This document shows, piece after piece, positions 7,892 through 17,182 of a stretch of 64,000 nucleotides of DNA; the stretch's first letter is position 1, and the number at the start of each line of letters is the position of its first letter. The stretch spans positions 16,018 to 80,017 of the forward strand of contig JAEINS010000019.1 of NCBI GenBank assembly GCA_016342755.1. The letters run 5' to 3'. The notes beneath the pieces were generated by a model, which was given only the letters and a program-made list of their open reading frames with translations, was not told where the DNA came from and ran no database searches. Source of the stretch: Melioribacteraceae bacterium (GTDB lineage: Bacteria > Bacteroidota > Ignavibacteria > Ignavibacteriales > Melioribacteraceae). The position numbers were made by a program, and so were the translations under genes.

Positions 7892-8809
7892 TTGGGATTA
7901 TTAGTAGTCGGTTCAATTGGTTTAGATGATATTGAAACACCTTTTGATAAAATAGAAAATGCTCTGGGTGGTTCATCAACATATATTTCATTAACCTCAA
8001 GTTATTTTACCGGTCCGGTACAACTGGTTGGTGTAGTTGGTGAAGACTTCGATGAGAAATATATTAAAATGTTTGAAGATTATAATATTGATCTTGAAGG
8101 TCTGCAAATCATCAAAGGTGGAAAGACTTTCCGCTGGGGTGGTAAATATCATTACGATCTAAACGTACGGGATACACTTTTTACTGAATTGAATGTATTT
8201 GAAAATTTCAATCCTATTATTCCTGATAAATTTAAAAAGAGCAAGTTTGTTATACTTGGTAATATTATGCCGAAACTTCAACTTGATGTTTTGGATCAGT
8301 TAGAAGACCCTAAATTTATTGTATGCGATACAATGAATTTGTGGATAGATATAGCTAAAGATGATCTTCTTGAAGTTATAAAACGTGTTCATGTATTGAT
8401 TATAAACGATTCTGAAGCACGTATGTTAGCCGAAGAACCTAATTTGATTAAAGCCGCAAAAGTAATTAGAGAAATGGGGCCGGAGTTTTTAATTATTAAA
8501 AAGGGAGAACATGGTGCGCTATTGTTCTCAGAAGATAAAATCTTTTCTGCTCCTGCTTATCCAATGGAGGATATATATGATCCTACAGGTGCGGGTGATT
8601 CTTTTGCAGGCGGTTTTACTGCGTTTTTACATAAGACCCAGGACTTAAGTTTTGAAAACATGAAAAGAGCTGTTGTTTATGGCAGTGCTATGGCATCATT
8701 CTGTGTTGAAGAATTTAGTACAATTGGTTTAGAGGATTTATCACAGTTAAAAATTCAAGACAGATTTAGAGAATTTAAAGAATTATCAAGGTTCGATGAA
8801 AATGAGTAG
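7892..8809 (+). CDS. PfkB-family sugar or nucleoside kinase
   Basis: 305 residues from TTG 7892, chosen because AAGGAG at 7880-7885 is well placed. PfkB kinases phosphorylate sugars or nucleosides. The C-terminal signature DPTGAGDSFAGGF (near residue 230) holds the catalytic Asp and anion hole, and the N-terminal GGSSTYIS loop is typical. The stop overlaps the start of an MtnA-type isomerase by 14 nt. This context suggests that the kinase makes the isomerase substrate, that is methylthioribose-1-phosphate-like or ribose-1,5-bisphosphate-like compounds. Classical MTR kinase (MtnK) belongs to another family, so this would be a replacement. The family is firm and the substrate is inferred. Confidence 0.88.
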   Translation: MGLLVVGSIGLDDIETPFDKIENALGGSSTYISLTSSYFTGPVQLVGVVGEDFDEKYIKMFEDYNIDLEGLQIIKGGKTFRWGGKYHYDLNVRDTLFTELNVFENFNPIIPDKFKKSKFVILGNIMPKLQLDVLDQLEDPKFIVCDTMNLWIDIAKDDLLEVIKRVHVLIINDSEARMLAEEPNLIKAAKVIREMGPEFLIIKKGEHGALLFSEDKIFSAPAYPMEDIYDPTGAGDSFAGGFTAFLHKTQDLSFENMKRAVVYGSAMASFCVEEFSTIGLEDLSQLKIQDRFREFKELSRFDENE

Positions 8810-9806
8810 TTTCTTAAGTATTGATTTTCAAGATGATCAGCTGGTTTTAATTGATCAGACAAAACTTCCTTTAGTAGAAGAATATATAAAAACCGATGAA
8901 CTAGAACGTATATCGGTTGCAATTGAAAGACTTGAAGTAAGAGGTGCTCCTGCAATAGGAATTACAGCCGCATACGCAATTGCCCTTGCGTTAAAAGGAG
9001 TTTCATGTAATGTAGATGAAGTATTTAATTCAGCCTATAAAAGACTGGCTTCCACTAGACCAACAGCAGTAAATCTATTTTGGGCACTCGATGAAATGAG
9101 ATCGGTTTTTGAAGCTAATAAAAACAAGCCGGATATTTATGGAATATTGTTAGAAGCCGCAAAACAGATACATCAGGATGATATTGAAATGTGTAATGCA
9201 ATGGGAAAAAACGGACTTGGAATTTTTGAAAAAAAATCGAACGTACTAACTCATTGTAATACAGGCAGATTAGCAACCGGTGGCGAAGGAACAGCTTTTA
9301 GTGTTATTAAAACCGGTTATGAAAACGGTTTGGTTAAGTTTGTTTACTCCGATGAAACCCGTCCTTTACTTCAAGGATCGAGATTAACCGCATTTGAACT
9401 AGCAAAAAACGGAATCCCTTTTGCGATGAATACCGATTCTACTGCTGCCGTTCTTATGAAAGAAGACAAAGTTGATTTAGTAATTACCGGAGCTGACAGA
9501 ATTGCGGTTAATGGAGATTCGGCTAATAAAATTGGTACTTATAACCTGGCTGTGCTTTGTAAACATCATAATATCCCTTTTTATATAACAGCGCCAACTA
9601 CAACTATTGATCTTAAAATTGAAACCGGCAATAAAATTAAAATAGAGGAAAGAGGCAGGGAAGAAATAAACCAAATTAAGAATGTGCAAGTTACAAGACC
9701 GGAATATGATGTTTATTCCCCGGCTTTTGATGTAACTCCTAATGAATTAATATCCGGGATAATTACTGAAAAGGCATTGCACAGACCACCATATAATTTC
9801 AAATAA
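8796..9806 (+). CDS. mtnA: S-methyl-5-thioribose-1-phosphate isomerase (MtnA/eIF2B-like)
   Basis: 336 residues; ATG 8796, or ATG 8802 two codons later. MtnA converts methylthioribose-1-P to methylthioribulose-1-P in methionine salvage. Visible motifs are RGAPAIGITAAYA near residue 49, THCNTGRLATGGEGTA with the catalytic Cys near 150, YSDETRPLLQGSRLTAFEL near 185, and ITGADRIAVNGDSANKIGTY with the catalytic Asp near 229. Related ribose-1,5-bisphosphate isomerases share this fold, so the neighbouring PfkB kinase leaves two readings: MTA/5'-deoxyadenosine salvage or nucleoside degradation. Translational coupling to the kinase is clear. A perfect hairpin terminator follows. Confidence 0.88.
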   Translation: MKMSSFLSIDFQDDQLVLIDQTKLPLVEEYIKTDELERISVAIERLEVRGAPAIGITAAYAIALALKGVSCNVDEVFNSAYKRLASTRPTAVNLFWALDEMRSVFEANKNKPDIYGILLEAAKQIHQDDIEMCNAMGKNGLGIFEKKSNVLTHCNTGRLATGGEGTAFSVIKTGYENGLVKFVYSDETRPLLQGSRLTAFELAKNGIPFAMNTDSTAAVLMKEDKVDLVITGADRIAVNGDSANKIGTYNLAVLCKHHNIPFYITAPTTTIDLKIETGNKIKIEERGREEINQIKNVQVTRPEYDVYSPAFDVTPNELISGIITEKALHRPPYNFK

Positions 9807-9820
9807 TATTATATAATCTA

Positions 9821-9853
9821 AAGATGACATCTTCTTAAAAGATGTCATCTTTT
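9821..9853 (+). terminator. Palindromic terminator of the AAGATGACATCTT repeat type
   Basis: A 13-bp perfect stem (AAGATGACATCTT at 9821-9833 with its complement at 9839-9851), a 5-nt loop and a trailing T-run. The same arms form the bidirectional terminator at 21958-21990, and half-copies occur near 33101 and 34363. It contains an ATG (9842) that could be mistaken for the recO start. Confidence 0.85.
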
Positions 9854-9871
9854 ATATTGCGTAAAAACAAC

Positions 9872-10606
9872 ATGTCTCAAATTATAAAAACAAAAGCAAT
9901 AGTATTAAAGAAAGTTGATTTCAGCGATTCGAGCAGAATTGCAACTTTATTTACAGAAGAATTTGGGAAAATGTCTTTTATAATTAAAGGTGCCAGATCA
10001 GCAAAATCAAAAATTGGTATGCTTATAGACACCTTTAATGTTTTGCAAATAGTCTTTTATAAAAAGCCGGGTCGCGATGTTCAAATTATTACACAGGCCG
10101 ATCTAATTAAACATCATACTAAAATTATGGAAGATCTGGAAAAACTTAAATATGCCTCTGCTGTTATAGAACTCCTATTAAAACTTACCGTTGAAGAAGA
10201 AATTCATTCTAAACTATTTATTGGGAGCGAAAAAATCCTAAAACTGTTTAATGAATCAAATGATATGAAGTTCTTGTTTTTAAAATATTTGATGTTCATC
10301 ACAAAAGATATTGGTTATGAAATAAATTTAGAGTCCTGTTCTATATGCGAAACCCCGTTTTCTAAAACAAAATCGATGAAATATAACCATGAAATTGGAA
10401 TGATGTGTTACAGTTGCGGCAAAGACAGAGTTTATACTAACGAATTTTCTTTGGAACTTTTTAATTTATTAGCTAGTCTAAGCTCCAGAAATAATGAAAG
10501 TCGTGGTAGTGATGCTGATATAAACAGGCTTATTAATTTCCTTGAAAGATTTTTAATGTATCATATTCAAGAATTTAACGGGATAAAGTCATTACACATT
10601 TTTTGA
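9872..10606 (+). CDS. recO: DNA repair protein RecO
   Basis: 244 residues from ATG 9872. RecO loads RecA with RecR and anneals SSB-coated strands in recombinational repair. The N-terminal OB-fold begins IIKTKAIVLKKVDFSDSSRI and continues with EEFGKMSFIIKGARSAKSK. The C-terminal zinc-binding set CSIC and CYSC is present near residues 160 and 189. An in-frame ATG at 9842 lies inside the terminator hairpin of the preceding gene and would add a non-homologous leader, so it was rejected. htrA follows after 27 bp. Confidence 0.92.
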   Translation: MSQIIKTKAIVLKKVDFSDSSRIATLFTEEFGKMSFIIKGARSAKSKIGMLIDTFNVLQIVFYKKPGRDVQIITQADLIKHHTKIMEDLEKLKYASAVIELLLKLTVEEEIHSKLFIGSEKILKLFNESNDMKFLFLKYLMFITKDIGYEINLESCSICETPFSKTKSMKYNHEIGMMCYSCGKDRVYTNEFSLELFNLLASLSSRNNESRGSDADINRLINFLERFLMYHIQEFNGIKSLHIF

Positions 10607-10633
10607 TGATTTACTTTTTATACGGAGGTAGTT

Positions 10634-12160
10634 ATGAAATTTAATAAACTTATGGGAACATTTGCACTTGTGTTAATCGGTGTTATTTTTGGTGCGGTAT
10701 TAGTTTCCAACTTTGGATGGGTAAGACCAAGCTCTGCCGAGGTTCAAATTGGTTCGGATAAAGCGCCGGTAAAAACTGTTAATATAGATGCTGTTAATTT
10801 TAACAATGCTTTTATTGAAGTAGCTGAAAAAGTTAACCCTTCTATAGTTCAGATAAAAGTTGTTACAACAAGAAAAATGGAAAATCCTCATAAAGACATG
10901 GAATTTTTCTTCCCGTTCAAATTTAAAGATAACATGCCGCAGCAGCAAGTTGGCGGCGGCAGCGGAATTTTAATTTCGAATGAGGGATATATTCTTACTA
11001 ATAATCACGTTGTTGAAAATGCGGACGATGTTGAAGTTACTTTGCATGACAAAAGAAAATTTGATGCTAAAGTTATTGGTACAGATCCTATGACAGATTT
11101 AGCAGTAATTAAAATTGAAGGTGATAATTTAGTAGTTGCGCATTTAGGTAATTCAGACGATGCTAAAATTGGACAGTGGGTAATGGCAGTTGGTAATCCT
11201 CTTTCATTTGCTTCAACTGTAACAGCCGGTATTATTAGTGCTAAAAACAGAAGTCTAAATATAATTCAGGGTAAAGACGGCTATTCGGGAATTGAAAATT
11301 TCATCCAGACTGATGCGGCAATTAATCCTGGAAACAGCGGTGGCGCTTTAGTTGATTTAACCGGATCGGTAATAGGAATAAACACCGCAATTGCTACTAA
11401 CGGAATGCAGAGCAGTTATATTGGTTATGGATTTGCAATTCCTATGAACCTGGCAAAAGCAGTGGCAGAAGACTTAATTGAGAATGGTTCAGTTAGACGC
11501 GGTTATATAGGAGTTCTTTTAGGTGAAGTTACAGACGCAATAGCAAAATATCATGGATTTGATACACCTAAAGGTATTTTATTTAATAGTATTATGGAAG
11601 ACGGCGCGGCTGCAGAAGCCGATATTAAAGATGGCGATATTCTATTAGAAATTGATGATCGTGAAATCAATTCAATTGGTGATCTTCAAAGTTACGTTGC
11701 GAGCCAAAGAGCCGGTGATGAAGTTAAATTGAAGCTTTTCCGTGACGGTGAGGAGATAGTTAGAAAAGTAGTTCTTAAAGCCAGAGATGATGAAAAATCT
11801 CCATCAATTGCGGCAGATAAAAAAGAAAATAAATCTGAAGATAGTAGTAAACTGAAAGTAAAAGAGTACGAGAAACTTGGAATGACAGTTAAAAACTTAA
11901 CTGACGAACAAAAAGAAAAATTCGACTTAAAATACGGAATACTAGTATCCGATGTAAAAATGTATGGAAATGCCTACGATCAAAGATTATTAAAAGGCAC
12001 AATTATTCTTGAAGTTGATAAAATAGAAGTTGCGGCAGTTGGTGATTTCGACGAAATAATTGAGGCAAAAAAAGGTAAATCAATATTAATGAGAGTTGTT
12101 GATATTGATAATGAGGGGAATCAGAGAAAAAGATTTATTGGCTTAGATATACCGGAATAA
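10634..12160 (+). CDS. HtrA/DegP-family periplasmic serine protease with two PDZ domains
   Basis: 508 residues. GGAGGT at 10624-10629 sets the ATG. An N-terminal hydrophobic segment (about residues 6-26) is a signal anchor or signal peptide. The trypsin-like domain has the full triad: His125 (TNNHVV), Asp155 (MTDLAVIK) and Ser235 (NPGNSGGAL). A first PDZ domain covers about 285-380, and a second, more divergent one about 415-505 after a charged Lys/Glu/Ser-rich linker. This is the Do/DegQ architecture for degrading misfolded envelope proteins. Family membership is clear; DegP versus DegQ cannot be decided. Confidence 0.95.
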   Translation: MKFNKLMGTFALVLIGVIFGAVLVSNFGWVRPSSAEVQIGSDKAPVKTVNIDAVNFNNAFIEVAEKVNPSIVQIKVVTTRKMENPHKDMEFFFPFKFKDNMPQQQVGGGSGILISNEGYILTNNHVVENADDVEVTLHDKRKFDAKVIGTDPMTDLAVIKIEGDNLVVAHLGNSDDAKIGQWVMAVGNPLSFASTVTAGIISAKNRSLNIIQGKDGYSGIENFIQTDAAINPGNSGGALVDLTGSVIGINTAIATNGMQSSYIGYGFAIPMNLAKAVAEDLIENGSVRRGYIGVLLGEVTDAIAKYHGFDTPKGILFNSIMEDGAAAEADIKDGDILLEIDDREINSIGDLQSYVASQRAGDEVKLKLFRDGEEIVRKVVLKARDDEKSPSIAADKKENKSEDSSKLKVKEYEKLGMTVKNLTDEQKEKFDLKYGILVSDVKMYGNAYDQRLLKGTIILEVDKIEVAAVGDFDEIIEAKKGKSILMRVVDIDNEGNQRKRFIGLDIPE

Positions 12161-12183
12161 TTAATTATTGAAATTAAAATTAC

Positions 12184-12216
12184 AAAAGCGTCTAAATTAT
12201 TTAGGCGCTTTTTTTA
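12184..12216 (+). terminator. Terminator between htrA and aroC
   Basis: Stem AAAGCGTCTAAAT with ATTTAGGCGCTTT (one G-U pair) followed by a T-run at 12209-12215. A TATATTTG at 12215-12222, matching the -7 consensus, directly follows the T-run and may belong to an aroC promoter, but no TTG is found 20 bp upstream. Confidence 0.85.
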
Positions 12217-12252
12217 TATTTGCATATTCATTTAAACTTTATTGGTACTTTT

Positions 12253-13467
12253 ATGATTAGATATTTAACTTCTGGAGAATCACACGGGAAAGCCTTAACA
12301 ACAATTATCGAGGGATTTCCATCAAATTTGAAAATTGAAAATGAATATATAAATACTCATTTAAAAAGGAGGCAAATGGGCTACGGCCGCGGTGCAAGAA
12401 TGAAAATGGAACCTGATACTGCCGAAATAATTTCGGGTATTAGATTTCAAAAAACACTTGGCTCACCAATTTGCCTAAGAATTGATAATAAGGATTGGGA
12501 AAACTGGACTGATATAATGACTTCCGGCAAACCTAAAGAGAAGCCTGAGAAAATAACCATTCCCCGTCCCGGACACGCTGATTTAGTTGGTGTTTCCAAA
12601 TATAATTTTGACGACATACGAAATTCCATTGATAGATCGAGCGCCAGAGAAACTGCTGCCAGAGTAGCCGCATGTACAATGGCTCGCAGGCTTTTAGAAG
12701 AATTTGGAATTTCAGTTGGCAGTTTTGTTGAAAGTATTGGCGGTATTTATCCTGCAAGAAATTATTCGAAAAAACTTTTTGATAATAGTTTAGATAAGGA
12801 TTTTAAAGGCTGGGATCTTTCAGATAAATCAGATAAAAGTGATGTTCGTGTATTTGAGAAATCACAAGAAGAAAAGATCATAAAAAAAATACAATTGGCA
12901 AAAAAGAAAGGTGATACACTGGGCGGAACTTTTTATACAGTCGCAACCGGTGTCCCATTAGGTCTTGGAAGTTTTGTTCACTTCGATAGAAAGTTAAGTG
13001 CCGCGATAGCCAGAGATATTATGTCTATAAACGCTGTTAAGGGTGTTGAAATTGGAAAAGGCTTTGATACCGCTGAACAGTTTGGTTCTGTTTCGCACGA
13101 TGAAATCTGTAATGATGAAAATGGAATTAGCCGCAGATCAAACAGAGCCGGCGGAATTGAAGGCGGAATAAGCACAGGGCTGCCAATTATTGTTAGAACT
13201 GCAATGAAACCTATTGCCACACTTATGTCGCCAATTGGAACTGTAGATTTAAAAAGTATGGACGAGATGGAATCGAGACGTGAACGCAGTGATTTTGTTG
13301 CTGTTCCTGCATGTGCTGTTATAAGTGAAGCTGTTTTAAGCTGGACTTTAGCGGAATTTTTCATCGAAAAATTTGGCGGTGATTCGATTGAAGAGATGAA
13401 GGATAATTATAAAAATTATGTTAACAAGTTAAAGAAAAGAGTATCAAAAAATTTTAATGTAAAGTAA
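12253..13467 (+). CDS. aroC: Chorismate synthase
   Basis: 404 residues from ATG 12253 (MIRYLTSGESHG). An in-frame TTG at 12220 lies just after the upstream terminator and adds non-conserved residues. It converts EPSP to chorismate with reduced FMN, the last shikimate step. Signatures are SGESHGKAL, the RRQMGYGRGARMKME loop near residue 42, RPGHADLVG near 105, RSSARETAARVAA near 125, and SRRSNRAGGIEGGIS near 290. It is longer than the ~360-residue enterobacterial type because of an insertion near 160-210. The product feeds, among others, the PabBC enzyme at 44.3 kb. It ends 9 bp before the MBL hydrolase. Confidence 0.96.
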   Translation: MIRYLTSGESHGKALTTIIEGFPSNLKIENEYINTHLKRRQMGYGRGARMKMEPDTAEIISGIRFQKTLGSPICLRIDNKDWENWTDIMTSGKPKEKPEKITIPRPGHADLVGVSKYNFDDIRNSIDRSSARETAARVAACTMARRLLEEFGISVGSFVESIGGIYPARNYSKKLFDNSLDKDFKGWDLSDKSDKSDVRVFEKSQEEKIIKKIQLAKKKGDTLGGTFYTVATGVPLGLGSFVHFDRKLSAAIARDIMSINAVKGVEIGKGFDTAEQFGSVSHDEICNDENGISRRSNRAGGIEGGISTGLPIIVRTAMKPIATLMSPIGTVDLKSMDEMESRRERSDFVAVPACAVISEAVLSWTLAEFFIEKFGGDSIEEMKDNYKNYVNKLKKRVSKNFNVK

Positions 13468-13476
13468 GAGATCTAA

Positions 13477-14121
13477 ATGTTAAATATAAAGAAATTTGTT
13501 TTCAGTGCTTTTGCTGAAAATACATACGTTTTATGGGACGATGTGTCAAATGAAACTGCTATAATTGATCCGGGTTGTAATGATAAAAATGAAGAAGATA
13601 TTTTAAGCAATTATATAGAAGAAAACAACTTATCAGTTAAATATATTTTAATTACTCATTGCCATATCGATCATATCTTTGGAAATAAATTTGTAAAAGA
13701 AAAATATAATTGTCCATTACTTGTTCCGGAGAAAGATGAATATTTAATGGATTTGATGATTGATGTTGCTAAAGGTTATGGTGTTAATTTTACAGCTTCG
13801 CCTAAAGCTGACGGATATCTTTCTGAAAACGAAATCTTAAAATTAGGTGATGAGGAAATTAAAATCCTTTCAACCCCGGGTCATTCACCAGGCGAAGTCT
13901 GTTTATATTCCGAGAAAAATAAAATATGTATTACCGGCGATGTTCTTTTTAAAGAAAGTATTGGAAGAACAGATCTCTGGGAAGGAAATTTAGATACACT
14001 TATAGAATCAATTAAAACGAAACTTCTTACATTACCGGGCGATACAAAGATTTATCCTGGTCATGGAGAAGCCAGTACAATTGAGATGGAAATTTTGAAT
14101 AATCCTTTCTTAAAAAGATAA
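13477..14121 (+). CDS. MBL-fold metallohydrolase (glyoxalase II-like)
   Basis: 214 residues. Metallo-beta-lactamase-fold hydrolase with the binuclear metal motif THCHIDH near residue 60, the TPGHSPGEV histidine near 133, GDVLFKESIGRTDL near 152 and YPGHG near 193. The size and the GRTDL segment match the glyoxalase II-like / YcbL group that hydrolyses thioesters. It probably shares a transcript with aroC (9-bp gap), which is not a functional link I recognise. The true substrate is unknown. Confidence 0.88.
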   Translation: MLNIKKFVFSAFAENTYVLWDDVSNETAIIDPGCNDKNEEDILSNYIEENNLSVKYILITHCHIDHIFGNKFVKEKYNCPLLVPEKDEYLMDLMIDVAKGYGVNFTASPKADGYLSENEILKLGDEEIKILSTPGHSPGEVCLYSEKNKICITGDVLFKESIGRTDLWEGNLDTLIESIKTKLLTLPGDTKIYPGHGEASTIEMEILNNPFLKR

Positions 14122-14306
14122 AATTTAGCACTTTAATTAATAATTTTTCTTTCGAAAGTAACCTTGGAACAAAATCTATAAATTAGTATTTAGGTTTTCA
14201 ACGGTAAAGAAAACAAGGGGTTACAAGTTTTATATAAATTAAAACTTGATAATATTTGTGTAACACGTTAAATTGTATAAACATTTTTTGGAGTATAAGA
14301 GTTTAG

Positions 14307-17081
14307 ATGAAATATAAATTTTTAGCAGTTTTAAGTTTGTTACTTATTTCCTCATGTTCAGTTTTTGAAAATTTCAGTAATAATACCCCTTCAATACAGC
14401 AGGATTCGGTTGCTGTAATTGAAACTTCAGTTATTGTAAATAATTTTCTTGAAGATGCAAGGCAGTGTTATGTACTTGCTCTTAATCATAAGAATAAGGG
14501 AAATATTGATGAAGCATTAAATAATTTTGATGAGGCTTTATCGTATATAAACCGGTTAAGTTATTTTACCGGAATTGACGAGAACGTTTCCTACATTGAA
14601 CTTGAAGGCGCAATTGTTGAAGACTATCAGGATTTTATTGATACTCTTGAAGAACTTCCAGAAAATGCCTCTAATTTTGCGCTTGAAAAATGGATGGATA
14701 AAAATATTCCTGAAATTCAGATAGATAATGAAGAAGAAATAAGTGAAGAAACAGATTCTTCCGATGTGATTGTTGTAGGTGATTTTAAGTTAGAAATAAA
14801 CAGACACGTTGAAAGATATATTGAAGCTTATACCGGAAAATATAGAAAAACAATGAGAAACTGGCTTAGCCGTTCCGGAAAATACTTTCCGATGATGGCC
14901 AAAATTTTTGCTGAAGAAAATGTTCCCCAGCAATTAATATTTTTAAGTATGCCGGAAAGCGGATTAAATCCTCATGCAAGATCCTGGGCAAGAGCCGTGG
15001 GTTTGTGGCAGTTTATTAAAAGTACCGGTCGTTATTATGATTTAAAAACAGATTTCTATATTGATGAAAGAAGAGATCCTGAAAAAGCCACAAGAGCCGC
15101 CGCCCAACACTTAAGAGATCTTTATACAACTTATGGAAGCTGGTACAACGCTTTAGCCACTTATAACTGTAGTCCGGCCAGAGTTAAACGCTCCATGAGA
15201 TATGCCGGCAGTAATGATTTTTGGAAATACAGAAGATATCTTCCGAGAGAAACCAGAAATTATGTTCCTCAATATATTGCTGTTACTTTAATTGCTACCC
15301 AGCTAGAAAAATATGGTTTTGCGGATATTAAATATGAAAAGCCGTACGAGTATAAAATACATAAGATTAATGAAGGAATTGATCTAAATGTTTTAGCAAA
15401 ATGCGCGGGCATATCTTATAATACATTGAAGGACATGAACCCGGAAATTATTCAGCATCATACACCAAGAAACTATGCCGGGGGGTATCCGCTTAAAGTT
15501 CCAGCAAAAAACTATGACGCTTTTGTTGAAAATCTTGAAAGTATTCCGGCTGAAGCAAAACTTCAGTATGTAATTCATACAGTTAGAAAAGGTGAAACAC
15601 TTTCCGGGATTGCCCAAAAATATAAAGTGCAATTATCTAATCTGGCTAAGTTCAATAATATATCACTAAGAACTAAAATACATCCAAAACGGGAATTAAA
15701 AATACCTACATCAAACTTTAAGAATATAAATTTTGAGTTAAGTACCGATATCATTGCTGCATCGGAAGATGAAAATTATACAACCGAAGCTCCTTATCAA
15801 TTTAAGCTTACTACTGAAACAGATGATACTGAATTGTTGAAAATATATAGAGAGCAATCTGGTGAAAATACGGAAGTTATAATTCCGGAAGGGAAAATAG
15901 CGGTTGATTATAAAGTTAAACGTTTTGATAAACTTGTAGATATAGCACAAATGTTTGATGTAAGAACTTCTGACTTAAGAAACTGGAACGGATTGCCTTA
16001 TACATCGTATGTGAAAATTGGGCAGGTGTTAAAGATTTATGTTGAAGAAGAAAAGAAAGAATATTACGCTACAATTGATGAGTTATCGAGAGGCGATAAG
16101 TTAAAGATACTTTATGCTTCATCAGAAGGCTCATGGATTACTCACAAGATTAGAAGTGGCGAAACGCTTGGTCATATTGCCATGAAATATGGTGTTAGAG
16201 TTAGTCAGCTAAAAAAATGGAATAATCTTAACACCAGCAGGATTTATAAAGGCAAAAAGATTAGAATATTTGCCGGTTCTGGAAGCGGTTTAGCGGCATC
16301 GGGTTCTGAAAGCACTTCATCCGATGTTCCGGCAAATGGGAAATATAAAGTCAGAAGCGGAGATTCATTAGAAAAGATTGCTAAGAAGTTTGGAACAACT
16401 ATCAGCAATTTAAAGGAATTGAATAATTTAACGTCTAATAAAATTATTGCTGGCAAAACTCTGGCTGTTACAAATAAAACAAAGTCTGTTGCATCAGCCG
16501 ATAATTCTGCAAACAGTAATGCTTTTAAGTATAAAATTAAACGCGGCGATACAATTAGCGAAATTGCTGAAAATTATAAAGTTTCAACAAAAAATCTGAG
16601 AGCCTGGAACAATCTTAAAGGGAATAATATTGTAGTTGGTAAAACTTTAACTATTTATTCTAATATTGAAGAAGATACAAATGTTGAAAATAATTCCCCA
16701 AGAAATGAAGTTGTAAAAGCTGATACAAAAGTTGAAACAACGGATGCCGATGAAATTTCATATACGGTTAAAAAGAATGATACTCTTGGTCATATAGCTG
16801 AATTATACAATATTAGAGCTAGAGATATTCGCAGATGGAACGGTATTAGAGGAAGTAATATAAAAGTCGGACAAAGATTAAAAATTTATCCAAATAAAAA
16901 ATCCTCGAACAATACAATTACCGCCGATGTAAAAATTCACAGAGTTCAGAGTGGAGATTCTTTAATCTTAATAGCAAAAAAATATAAAGTCAGAGTTTCT
17001 GAAATTAAAGAGTGGAACGATCTTAAAAGTAATAAGATAAGAATCGGACAAAAAATTAGGATTTTGAAAAATCAGATATAA
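14307..17081 (+). CDS. MltD-like lytic transglycosylase lipoprotein with seven LysM repeats
   Basis: 924 residues. The N terminus is a lipoprotein signal (LLISSC, Cys at about 17). The goose-lysozyme/SLT domain (about 190-350) has the catalytic Glu217 in MPESGLNP, followed by AVGLWQFIKSTG and ALATYNCSP. Seven LysM domains then follow, starting near residues 419, 533, 612, 681, 747, 819 and 877, each with a GETL/GDSL-type turn and a W/FNN-like centre; LysM binds peptidoglycan glycan chains. E. coli MltD has two or three LysM domains, so this is an expanded version. It probably cleaves peptidoglycan from the outer-membrane side. The 185-bp upstream gap has no clear promoter. Confidence 0.92.
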   Translation: MKYKFLAVLSLLLISSCSVFENFSNNTPSIQQDSVAVIETSVIVNNFLEDARQCYVLALNHKNKGNIDEALNNFDEALSYINRLSYFTGIDENVSYIELEGAIVEDYQDFIDTLEELPENASNFALEKWMDKNIPEIQIDNEEEISEETDSSDVIVVGDFKLEINRHVERYIEAYTGKYRKTMRNWLSRSGKYFPMMAKIFAEENVPQQLIFLSMPESGLNPHARSWARAVGLWQFIKSTGRYYDLKTDFYIDERRDPEKATRAAAQHLRDLYTTYGSWYNALATYNCSPARVKRSMRYAGSNDFWKYRRYLPRETRNYVPQYIAVTLIATQLEKYGFADIKYEKPYEYKIHKINEGIDLNVLAKCAGISYNTLKDMNPEIIQHHTPRNYAGGYPLKVPAKNYDAFVENLESIPAEAKLQYVIHTVRKGETLSGIAQKYKVQLSNLAKFNNISLRTKIHPKRELKIPTSNFKNINFELSTDIIAASEDENYTTEAPYQFKLTTETDDTELLKIYREQSGENTEVIIPEGKIAVDYKVKRFDKLVDIAQMFDVRTSDLRNWNGLPYTSYVKIGQVLKIYVEEEKKEYYATIDELSRGDKLKILYASSEGSWITHKIRSGETLGHIAMKYGVRVSQLKKWNNLNTSRIYKGKKIRIFAGSGSGLAASGSESTSSDVPANGKYKVRSGDSLEKIAKKFGTTISNLKELNNLTSNKIIAGKTLAVTNKTKSVASADNSANSNAFKYKIKRGDTISEIAENYKVSTKNLRAWNNLKGNNIVVGKTLTIYSNIEEDTNVENNSPRNEVVKADTKVETTDADEISYTVKKNDTLGHIAELYNIRARDIRRWNGIRGSNIKVGQRLKIYPNKKSSNNTITADVKIHRVQSGDSLILIAKKYKVRVSEIKEWNDLKSNKIRIGQKIRILKNQI

Positions 17082-17102
17082 TAGCTAAGTTACATATCTA
17101 AA

Positions 17103-17182
17103 TTATGCCGTAGGGGTGCTTCTTTGTGAGGCTGAGAATATACCCTTGAACCTGATCCGGATAATACCGGCGTAGGAAAACG
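17103..17182 (+). promoter_or_regulatory. TPP (thiamin pyrophosphate) riboswitch
   Basis: The THI-element core is complete: GGGGTGC at about 17113-17119, the pyrimidine-sensing CTGAGA at 17132-17137, ACCCTTGAACCTGAT at 17142-17155, then the CCGG-ATAATA-CCGG arm and GCGTAGGAA. The P1 strands (CGT with ACG, and AAATTA with TAATTT) can be traced but are irregular. A possible promoter upstream is TTTTG at 17062-17066, 19 bp, then TAAGTTAC. It precedes a TonB receptor and a thiamin pyrophosphokinase, which is the expected regulon. Confidence 0.93.

Noticed and set aside
9842..9871. An upstream ATG start for recO
   Set aside because: The ATG at 9842 lies in the right arm of the preceding terminator. 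The ATG at 9872 begins the conserved MSQIIKTKAIVL.
12215..12222. A full aroC promoter at the TATATTTG box
   Set aside because: The -7 match is perfect, but no TTG occurs about 20 bp upstream because the terminator stem is there. It is mentioned with the terminator and not listed separately.
12978..13364. A 128-codon minus-strand frame inside aroC
   Set aside because: It is a shadow of chorismate synthase, whose conserved motifs lie on the plus strand here.
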